Both the position numbers and the translations under genes were made by a program. Under the pieces are notes generated by a model. The model saw only the letters and a list, made by a program, of their open reading frames with translations. It had not been told where the DNA came from and searched no databases. A stretch of 64,000 nt of DNA from Sycobia sp. Sy_11. Lineage: Eukaryota; Arthropoda; Insecta; Hymenoptera; Epichrysomallidae. Below, in pieces: positions 1 to 11,525 of this stretch. Position 1 is the first letter of the stretch, and each line of letters begins with the position of its first letter. The stretch is taken from contig JACCIC010000021.1 of NCBI GenBank assembly GCA_018907035.1, forward strand, positions 2,936,001-3,000,000, written 5' to 3'.

Positions 1-409
1 TTTTACGTCGGCCAGGTGTAGATTGTAACCTAAATATCATTATAAATCCGCGAAGAAAATCGAGCGAGGATTCAAACTGCGATCATTTGAAAATCGTTCA
101 AATGCGATCTGCAACTATAGTTCGTGCAAAAAATTGATATTAATTTATCGATCATTAGTACTAATATTATCGTTCACGATAACGTTCCGCAGGCAATAAA
201 ACGTTAATATTCTATTCTTAAAGTTTATACGAGTCTCGAACGGTGCAACTGCAGCGTTTAATTGCATCTCAATCCGTTAATTTTGAAATTTTTCGACCAA
301 CTTCCTCTGAGACCGCTCGATAGCCGCACTTGAATCTCAAGAATTTCCGTTTATTTTTTTTTGTTCACGATTTTCGTTATCATTATATCTCTACAAGGCA
401 AAATCCATT
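1..409. other. Upstream flank / 5' UTR of the LRR gene
   Basis: AT-rich sequence with no coding signal. The T-rich tract at about 351-362 lies roughly 50 bases before the start codon. The 5' UTR and promoter must be here or further upstream, but no TATA box or initiator can be assigned with confidence. Confidence 0.4.
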
Positions 410-593
410 ATGCAGATGGAGTTACCGGGATTATCGAGGCTTTTCCTTGTACTGGGATGGCTGGTTCACTGCTCGTGGGGTTACGGCATGCCGTGCAGCT
501 TCAACGCCATGTGCTTCTGCTGGATCCAGGACGACAAGGACTTCACCAAGATGGACATAAGCTGCACCGGGGTGCCTTTCGCCAGATTTCCCG
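410..593 (+). CDS. LRR gene exon 1: start codon, signal peptide, N-terminal cysteine cap
   Basis: ATG at 410, with a second in-frame ATG at 416. The hydrophobic core is followed by GYGMPCSFNAMCFC and ends in VPFARFP. The donor is G|gtaagc, phase 1. The first ATG is preferred only because it is 5'-most; the second would lose two residues. Confidence 0.88.
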
Positions 594-3500
594 GTAAGCC
601 GACTGTGACGTCTCGTGACGGCTAACGGGCCAAAAAGCCATATTCGTCATATATATATATGCTAAATAATAATATTATTACAAAAGCGATTATGGTTTCG
701 GGTGTATTTTTCGAAAAATTCGCCCTACTTTGATTCACTGGACGGCGAAACGAACAATCAAACTGCACCCTGTACATTTAAAAAATTTACATGGAAATAA
801 TGCTGGTGGCAAAAGATTGTATAAGAATCCAACAAAATATCCGAACAATTTGAAAAGATTCCGCTTTCAAATGGGATTTTCTCTTTCATAAGTCATTGAT
901 GTTAATACAGATCGTAGCAATGAACGACAAATCAACAAGGATGTTATTTCCTTTATCATATAATACAATTTGAGTAATTGCACATCAAATCTGAATTATC
1001 TTTACTCCGTTCAAAGTATAAGTTATTGATCTGACAAGGAGATAGTCACAATGCCTCCCCGATCCAATGAAATTGTAAATTAAAATTTTGAGCGAAGATT
1101 TACTTCAAAATATAATTAAAATTTTGTCAAGCATTACTTCACGCAGGAACTCTTGTCCACTAATAAAACACATTTACAAATTTACAAAAAAAAAAAAAAA
1201 CAATATTACGACGAAGACGAGAAATGTATGAAATTAAAGCTTATAAATTAACTGTGATACATATAGTATTTTAATTATTCTGTAAACTTTGCAGTCAAAA
1301 TCTAATCAAGATATTCGTATTATTTTCATATGCATTTGTTTGTAATATTGGCCTGAACTGCTAAAATTTTTAATTCTCATTAAACATTGGATTTTAACAA
1401 GTGTAATTAATACATGAAATTAACTTAATATTATGTGTCATTTATTTCAGATACGGTTTAATAAAAAAAATAGTAGATTTTCAAATTTCCTCGGAGCAGG
1501 GAGGCACGTTCTTTTTGGATATATATTAGAAAAGATTCTGTGAGTTACAACTAAATCCAGAACACAAATTTATGTCTTTTTTTTTTAATTTTTCAACAGC
1601 TCCGGTCTCACATTTCGCTCGAATTTTTTTTCGCAACAATAAGTACTTTTTACAAGTAGTAAATTTCTTTTTTTAATTTATTTATTTATTTATTTATTTT
1701 TTTTGTTAATCCAATGAATTTCAGACGTTTCGATAAGCTACGTGGCGCAACTGGACGTCGTCGGCTCGGGTCTGCAGATCTTCGACAACGAGGCCCTGGC
1801 TAGCGCGTCCGAGGTGGAGGTCCTCGGACTCGTGAGCAATCGGCTGATGAGCATCGGCGACAAGTCTCTGCTGTAAGTGGACGAAGTCTCGTTCGCGTTT
1901 CTAGCGGTGTACTACATTGTGGAATTAAGAAAAAGAATATTTTAAATCGGATAAAAAACGGAATGAACTATTGCCAGTTGAGAAAAAGAAAATAATAATA
2001 TCTGTAGTTTTTTTTTTTTTTTTTTTTTTAAAAGACAATATAGTGTTTTGCAGCTTATAAAAATTATTATATTAATTGAACATCTTCTTTTAAAAAATCT
2101 TTCTTTTCAACATTTTAACACTTAATAGTCCATCGCACTGATTAATGAAATTTATGGAATATCGTAACTTTCTCTGCAATACACTGCGAAAGTATCAAAT
2201 ATTGCGCGATAAATTATACGGCGCCGTATTGTACAATGATTTTATTGCAGGGGCGTAAGCGACAGCCTGCACTCCCTGGATCTGAGCTATAACTCGCTGG
2301 AGGAGATACCGCTTGCGGCATTACGGAATTTACGAAAATTGAATTGGCTCAATATGCACAGGTACGGCGTGTTTCGTTTCGAACTTTATACACTACTAAT
2401 GCCTGACATTACCCTGCTTTCCTGTTTCTTTTCATATATAGCGAGCCTAGAATCCGCGTATAGAAATTTTTATTATAAGCTTGAAAATTGCACCAATAAA
2501 TGAAATTTTCAACGTATATTTTCTACCTTCAAATTCATTTGAATAATGTAGTTGAAAATATAAGAAAAGCATTAGTAACGAATTGATATCTGATTTATAG
2601 TCGGCCATAGTAGATGCGTGTAGCGTTGTAATTCATTATTACTTAATTATTTCATAATTATACTTAACATATTAATACACAATGTTAAATGATATAATTA
2701 AATAATGCTATTGTTTATAAAAAACATAGTTATATAATCTTATGAATAGAATAATAGCGAATTGATGCAGTAGTTAAAATGTATTCCCTATAAAAATATC
2801 TTATATTAAAAAGAAATATTTGGAAATGGTCGAGTTAAGAAGAAAAAAAAATTAAGCTCTCGTTACTACCAGAATGAGCACTCGTGACAAAGAGAAATTA
2901 TTATTAGGTTAGGTGACTAGAAAAAAATCCTCAAGTTCTTTTGGAAGCGAATAAATACTCTTAACCCTGAATAAATTTGCCAAAATATTCAATAGTGCTT
3001 TAATAAACGAACGTCAGCTCAAGAGAAAGCGATAGAGTAGATTCACTTTGACGTTGATTCTTTCGGAAGTCAAACAAAAAAAAAATGAAATAACGCACAC
3101 ATATACAAGCACAGTCACTCTGTAAAGAATCAAGGTAAAAAATCGCCCGATCCCCGATGCTTATACTCTTGCTCGTACATCGACACCACCTACATACATA
3201 ATATTACAGAATGCTCGAAACACTCTCATTCACCGCTACACAGTTGCGCAAGCGATCTAAAATTTTTACGCGCTCCTATACCTCCGTGCCACCTTTGCAC
3301 GCGCGATTCTCGCAGCAATCACCTTACGAGCCTGGAGGGCGACTGGGGCCACGTGCGCGACACCCTCGCCAACGCGTTCTTCGGCGACAACTCGCTCGTC
3401 GGCCTGCCCAGCGGCTTCTCCGGCTTCGCATCCCTCGTCTGGCTGAATCTCGACAACAACAACGTGGCCGAGCTCGCCGAGGACGCGCTGCCGCCCAACA

Positions 3501-3763
3501 TCGTCACCCTCAGCCTGAACGCGAATCTGCTGAGGAGCCTGCCCCCCGGACTCGCCGGCCTCAGGGATTTGAGATGGCTGTATCTGAGGGGCAACGGCAT
3601 TCGCCGCCTGGAGCTGCCCGATTTCCGTAGCCCGAGCTTGGAAATCATCGATCTGAGCGAGAATTCGATCGAGAGCATCGTCTACGCGGGCTCGGCCAAC
3701 AGGACGGTTCGGATCAAGGATCTCAATTTGTCCGGTGATTACTGATTTTTTCCCTCTGTCTTA

Positions 3764-3800
<37 letters not shown>

Positions 3801-6800
3801 TCTTTCTACGACCCATAATTTCCGTTGCGCAAATGAACCACGCATTAAGTATTACAACGACCCATTCCAGGCAACAAGCTGTCGAGCCTCGCCAAGGGCG
3901 CCTTCGCCCGCACGGCGATCAGGCGCATCTATCTCTCGTCGAACGGCATGCGCAAGATGGAGGAGGGCGCCTTTGACGGCCTCGAGGAGAGCCTCGAGTA
4001 TCTGAATCTCGAGAACAACGAGCTCGGCGAGCTGCCGCGCGCGGTCGCCCCGTTGCGCCGGCTCGGCTATCTTTATCTGGCGAACAACGCGCTGCGCCGC
4101 CTGGCGAACGACAGCCTGGCCGAGTTCGTCGGCGAGCTGAAGACCCTCTCGTTGGCCAGCAACAGCTTCGAGGAGGTGCCGGTGGGCGCGCTCGTCGGCT
4201 GCGCGAGCCTGCTCCTACTGAATCTCGGCTACAATAAGATCGACGCCGTCGAGCCCGGGGACTTCGACTGGGCCGAGAGACTCGAGATTCTGCTTCTCAG
4301 GAATAATATACTGACGCACCTCAAACCGAACACTTTCAAAGGTTGTATGACGTTTACAGGACCTTTGCGCAGAGTGCTTTAAAGAATACGTGTTACGTTT
4401 ATATGTGAATGTGAAGTTTTCGCTATTTGATACAAGATTAAGCTGCGAGTTGTACATGAATTTTTTTTTTTTGACTATTTAAGATATTGGAGTCATTCAG
4501 CAAATTTCGAATAGTACGTTCTGTTGATATTTTTGATTTTACGAATAATCCAGATAATCCGGATATTCCGGTGATTTTGAGATTCCAATTCTGTATCCAA
4601 AAGGATTATGTACATTTGTTCTTTAACTAAGAAATAAAGTAGTTTAAATTTATTCTTTAATTACCTATGTTGGTTTTGGATATTCAGACAATTGAACAGT
4701 ATATCGAATATTCGCATGTATTCGAGTATCTACATGATCAAATGGATAGATATTAGCACGATGTCTGTTCATCTGTGCAGCCACATCAAGAAATGAATTA
4801 ATATTAATTATATATATAGATAAATCTGTATATTCGATTAATGATAAGACTGAATATTTACCGGATATCCATATTATCCGAATTTTTGTTCATACAGGCG
4901 AATAATCCAAATGGACATTTGAGTATTCAGAGTTCTTAACATAGCGGATAATTCGGGTGTTTCGAGAATCTGGATATTCAAATTCCATGTTTCAATAGAT
5001 TAAGTAAATTTATTCTTCCAATAAAACATAAAAGACTGAATTGATGAGTCTTTGACTACATAAATCTGCTTCGAATATCAGGACAAGTGATATTAAGATA
5101 TTTATGTATCTGATTATTAGAATGATCAACTGAACGGATCTTGATCGAATATCTATGTAACTGTGTATCGTGGTAATCAAAAGAATTAATATTAACGGGG
5201 TATCCTTACTATCCGAATTGGATCCGTATACGAGTGTAATCCACTTATGAATTTGGATATTCGCAAGTCTGTAATTAATCGTTTATCGATTCATCTGTAT
5301 ACCGAATAGTTAAAAAAATACATATTAACTGAATATTCGTTCTAACCGAAACTTATCCGAACACATATACGAATATATGGATAGTTCCAGCACAATTATA
5401 AACCTATGTAATTTAAAAATTTAAAAATGTAATCATAATTACGATACACTGGTTTGGACGAAATGATTAACGACTCGATCGATAATACCCAGGGGCCAAT
5501 AAGCTAAAGGAACTGAGCCTGTCCTTCAATCATCTGACGGACATCGCGAACGAGGCATTCGCCGGGCTCGAGGACAGCCTCGAGATCCTGGAGCTGAGCT
5601 TCGCCTTCTCCACCGACCAGTTCCCCCAGCGCGCCCTCCGACCCCTCGCCGCTCTGCACTGGCTCATCCTCGACAACAACAACTTCCACACCATCGAATC
5701 CACGGCCTTCTACTCGTTCCGCCGTCTGCGCTATCTCAATCTCGAGTCGAATCGCCTGCATTATCTGCCGGAGCGCGTCTTCCTCGCGGACGTGCACGGG
5801 GAGCTGCGCGACGTCAAGCTCGGCTACAACTTCCTCGAGGCCCTGCCCGAGAGCACTTTTCACAATCTCACCGAGCTGCTCGCCCTCGATCTCAGCGGCA
5901 ACAGGATCAGGACGCTGGCCGCCGACTCGGTCAGGGACTGTCCACGATTGGTCACGGTGTCGCTGGCCAACAATCGGATATCCACGATCGATCGTTACGC
6001 CCTCAGCGGGCTCAACAGCCTCAAGTTTTTGCATTTGGAATTCAATAAGCTGACCTCGTTGGATTTCGAGGCCTTCGCCGATAGGTATGGCCTCCGTTTG
6101 ATATTTCACATAATTCTTATATAATTATTAATGTTTGTATAGGCTGGAGATAATCCTGCAGATGTATTATAATGCAACTGGATACTGCTGCTTAATGAAA
6201 CATAAAATTTATAAATGAATATAGATGTTTTTATTTTTCTGTTAAATATAACTAAATTATTTACTATCTCTAGTCTAAGTTATCGATATTAGCCATAAGT
6301 CAGGTAAGATACTTGACTATTCTTGAAGAAAGAAATCATTGGACAGTTGCACATAAATTATTAATTTAGTAACTTATAGTAGATTTGCGTAATAAATTAT
6401 CGTTCATGTATCCTATATTAAGCAAATACTTTTATACAAAGAAGGTGATTATTAATGTTATGCAAATAAATTTTTAAATTTTTTTTTCTCAAGACATTAA
6501 CGTGCAGTAGTATCCAGATATTCTGTACATAAATTTTCATTCTCCTCGCTTAGTTATAAGCCTTTAATTAAGCGCCAAGATTTTAATCGCCCTTTCACTT
6601 TAATTCAGCCATACACTTTAATTACTTTCTACAGCGGCGGTCCTGATTTTACGCTCAACGTATCCTACAACTCAATTTCTACACTGAATCCAAGCAGTTC
6701 AACCATAAATTTAACGCGCCTTGATCTGGGATTTAATAATCTTACTCACCTTCCAATAAACGTCTTTACTAATACGCCGAATCTGAGGATGATCAATTTG

Positions 6801-7326
6801 CAAAATAATTATTTATCATCCGTAGAGCCAGGTATTGTACATTGATGATGTTCAGTGATTGATAATTTTAATCAATTAATCCGTACCTGTAATGAGAATC
6901 TTAAGTTTATATTTCCGTATAAATGTATTCCATAAATTATTCGAATGAATCTACATCGAAAAATAATAATTGTATTTGTTTCAACTTAATGTTATTTAAC
7001 GTATAATATACAAATGAATATTTTTGTAATATGAACAATTTATATTATATAAACAGCAAGATTATTAACATTGTTATAATTTAACAATCTAAGACTTTTG
7101 ATAACAGAAGAATAATCTAGATTATTTATATGTGAAATTTTTAAAGAAATAAAGTTTATGCAATAGGCGTATTTTACTTATATAGTACAAAAATATCTGC
7201 ACATTATATGTCTAACTTATGGGATTCAGTCTTTTGCTCTTCAATTGCCTTCAATTTATTAATGTTTTACTTATTTCTTTCATTAAAATTCATTAAGATG
7301 AATAAACACGAGTAAATCAACAAGCA

Positions 7327-7377
<51 letters not shown>

Positions 7378-10300
7378 TATTAACTGTCACCAGGTATTTT
7401 CACGCTGGACAGTCTAGATTCATTGAATTTGCGCGACAATCGCATCGAGTCGCTGCGCAAGCAAAGCTTCAGCGGCCTCGCGGTGCTGCAACAGCTCGAT
7501 CTATCAGGCAATGCTCTAGCCCAGCTGACCAACGAACAGTTCCGGCATCTGCGCAACCTGCGCGTCCTCAACCTGTCCAGGAATCGGCTGAGATCGTTGA
7601 CGCGCGACGTGTTCACGGGCACGCGCCTCGAAATCCTCGATCTGAGCCGCAACAAGTTCACCGTCGTTCCCTCCTCGCCATTCCTCGACGTCGATTATAC
7701 GCTCAGGTTTCTAGATAATCTGTGTATTTATGTATTTATATGATTGAAGTTGTGTAAAAGCGAAGGTACGATCACCGCGTCGAGTGATTTGTAAATTATC
7801 AAATTAATAATTATATTATTTGTTTGCGTTTGACGCCATTTTGGAAATAATTCTTCACATGCAAGGTCGAATTTCTATTGGTAGAAGCTTGTGGTCTACA
7901 AAAATGTGGGAATTCACGTAAGGTGAATAAATTCATATCAAAGTTTGGTAATATCAATGAATGTATGATATGATATGGATCTTAGCTACGTATTTCCAAC
8001 AAAATCTGGTAACACTCATAAACATACAATATTTTGTATGTGTGTAATAATTTTTTCATTATAAAAAATAGTTATTCATAGTCTCCATACACTGTATAAT
8101 TGTTAAGTAAATTATTAAAAAAAGATGATGAATACTTATTGCGAATGTGCGAATGTGCCAAATTTATGGAGAATCTTAGGATAACGCCTCCAAAGCCCTA
8201 ATGTAAATTCTATCCTGGTGATGTAAATTTCTAATGTTACAAATAATTTTAATAATTCTTTTAATATATTATTATATAACTTTAACTCCTATTCGTGCAT
8301 TATATCTTTTCTTTTCTTATCATATAACACACATATTATTAATATCTCCATTGTTTATTTTTAGGAGTATCGATCTATCGGAAAATTTCATCGATCATCT
8401 TGACGCCACGTCGTTTCCAACTACTCAATTAACGGCTTTAAATCTCGCCCAGAATCGAATACAGATACTACCGGACAATTCGTTCGTCTCGTTATCAAAG
8501 CTGCTTGCCCTGAACGTCTCTCAGAATCACATACGAACTAATTTCAAAGAGGTCTTTCATTATCTACCGGATCTTAGGCGGCTTAGTTTGTCTAGTTGCG
8601 GTTTAAAAAGTATGCCTCATCTGATGCTCAAATCTTTGAACTATTTGGATCTATCATACAATAACATAGACTCTATACGAAATGAGGAGCTGCAATATTT
8701 CGATACGCTCAAGGTTTTGTTGTTGAGTAATAATTCACTGAATACTATAAATGGGTTTAGATTGAATCTGTTGAGGGAACTTGACGTTTCTGGAAATCCG
8801 ATCAAGGTAATTTTATTCACTGTAATAAGTGACGTTTTAATGTCCCTTTTAATGCTATAATATTCTTATAATGCTATAAATGATAATGGTATTTGAATCG
8901 ATTGATAAATCTGCGCACCGATTGACCGTATATAACACTAAAATCCTCATGAACCCTTATTTTCTTGAATTTTTGATTCAAAATATCACAGAAAGAATGA
9001 CAAATCTAATAATGAGAAATACGACTGGCATCCCAGAAAATGCGGAGATCAAGTCACAATAGATCAAGTCACAATATATCAATAATAATCTTCGGAAGGA
9101 TCTATTACTTATAAGTACATTGACGAGCTTTTCCAATTTTATTAGGAACTGTCGAGGAGCACCTTCTCCGGCTACATGCGACTAGAGAAGCTGAATATAC
9201 GTGATCTGAACCGCACCCACCTGATCGACATGGACTGTCTCGGATCCCTGAGGTATCTAAAACACTTGCGCACGCAAACTTGGCCGGAAGTCCACGCGTT
9301 TCGCCTACGGGACTTCCTGGCCGAGCTACCGCTACGTTCGGCCGAGATCCAGGTGATTGAGCATCGTCTTACCGATCAGTTACACGGTGCCTTCGGCAAG
9401 CAGCTGCGCGAGCTGACGATCACCGGCCGGGAGCTCGGCTTCATCGCAGCGGACGCTTTTGCCACGATCGAGGGCGCCGAGCTCGTGCTCAGGATACGCG
9501 ACACCCAGGTGGAGAGGCTGCAGTCCGACATATTTCGCTCGCTGACCAAGCACATGTCCCAGCTTACACTGGATCTGAGGAACAATCACATAAACGAGCT
9601 CAGCCCCTCGGTGATTTATGGGAATCTGTCGTGGGAGACCGTTGGTACAAATATGGTTTCAGGTTTGTATAATCTTTTATTATTTGCACACTAATGTTGC
9701 TTTATACCTGGTCACTTGACCAAAGTATTCAACTAAAGAACATTGTTTCGAGTAGACATTTGACCGAAGTTATCATTAATGATGGCTTCAGGATGAATTG
9801 ATCATTTCGATTATATCATATTTATTAAATAGATTACAGTCGCTCAGGTTAGGTGAGTTTATTTTTTTTCCATCCTTCACACTCTATGATTTGAAAAAGT
9901 TAGAATATGTTTCCATAAGATATCCCATTAGGAAAACAAGTATCTTTGTGCATACTTTTGAGTATGATTACATTGTGACATTAGCCAGGTTGAAACTGCT
10001 TTCAATTAAACATTTATTCTTAAACTATGACAATTTATTTATATATAAGACATTCTATAATCTTATATGGTGCGTATTCATCTATTCTTTCCTCAGACAG
10101 ACACGTGGACTATCGAAATCATTTGTATAACAAGCAATTCATTGCTAATCAATCTGTATCTGGTATAAGGCGATATTGAAATTCTATCCCAGACAATGGA
10201 GAGAATTACAAGCTGTCACTCGTTTAAAGCGAGCGTGTTAAAAAATTTATTAAGTTGAACCCTAATATTCACTGTCAATAGAACTATATATTAATTATGT

Positions 10301-11264
10301 AAACATTATAATAATTAGTTGCTAATTCCTAAACTCCTTACTCATTGAATCAGTTTTTTTCGGTGAAACATGTTTAGCCCGTATTATTTATAAGTTTAAT
10401 ATGAAGAATTTTTTAGTCAATTTCAAAATATCAGTAACAAATAAATAAATTATTGGTAGAAGGATTTTATTTTAAATTTTAATTCGGTCAAATCCCCATT
10501 AGGTTCGACAAAGTATACATTCAATCAACTATCCATTCGGTCACATCTCCATTCGGAAAAATGTATCTTCGGCCAAACGGTTATCTATGAAGCGTCCCTG
10601 AATCTATTGCTTTGATAAATTCGACATTTTTTGAACATGCGAGAATGAGAGCGTTATTTTCTAGCGATCCTAAAATGTACGCAATTATTTGAGGTTTTCT
10701 AAATTCACATAAATGATTAACTAAGCCATTGCAATCAAACAGTTTAATTAAATTATTTGCATTGATAAACTGTAATGAGAAAATTGACGATAAGATTAAG
10801 CTCGGACGTTATACTTCGCTAATTTTAAATGGCTTACATTTCATTGACAGCAAATAATATAATAATTCTATATTTGGATATATCAATTTTATTAAATTGA
10901 TTAATAAATTTGCACAGTTAGCAAAAAATCATTCACAAGTCTTTGATTATTTCAGTATTTTAATATAATATTCACTTCTTTTATCGTGTATATAGTAGGA
11001 GTATTTGTGAAATTAGTATTCGCTTTGATCTTTCTTGATAATGATTCAATTTTATCCTAATTCTTATCATACATTAATGACGTTTAAAAATAATTCGCGT
11101 TATATTGAACTTATAGATTTAAATGGAACTACATATTGGTAAATTAATAATATTTGTGAAAGTAAGGGGGAAGCGTCATATTTCATGTACACACCTTTTA
11201 TTCCAAAAACATTTTACGTTTAATTCTTATACAAACTTTTCGTGATCTTTCTACAATTTATACG

Positions 11265-11312
<48 letters not shown>

Positions 11313-11438
11313 TCGTTGTTTCTGAAAATTCGTAAATAGAGTTTTCGTACATTCGCCTCGATATATTTTACAGTGCTAATTATCTATTATACAGGTAACG
11401 CGTGTTTACATATTACAAAGGTAGACATTCGAGTGTCT

Positions 11439-11525
<87 letters not shown>

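Noticed and set aside
2905..2918. TTAGGTTAGG, the insect telomere unit
   Set aside because: Only two units, within an intron; far too short for a telomeric array.
5504..6109. Minus-strand open frame of 201 codons
   Set aside because: Exactly opposite LRR exon 6; a codon-bias shadow with Glu/Val-rich composition.
9798..10130. Open frame resembling LRRs (LQSLRLGEF, LKKLEYVSI)
   Set aside because: Lies in the last LRR intron; AT-rich, only leucine pattern by chance, and exon 10 joins exon 11 cleanly without it.
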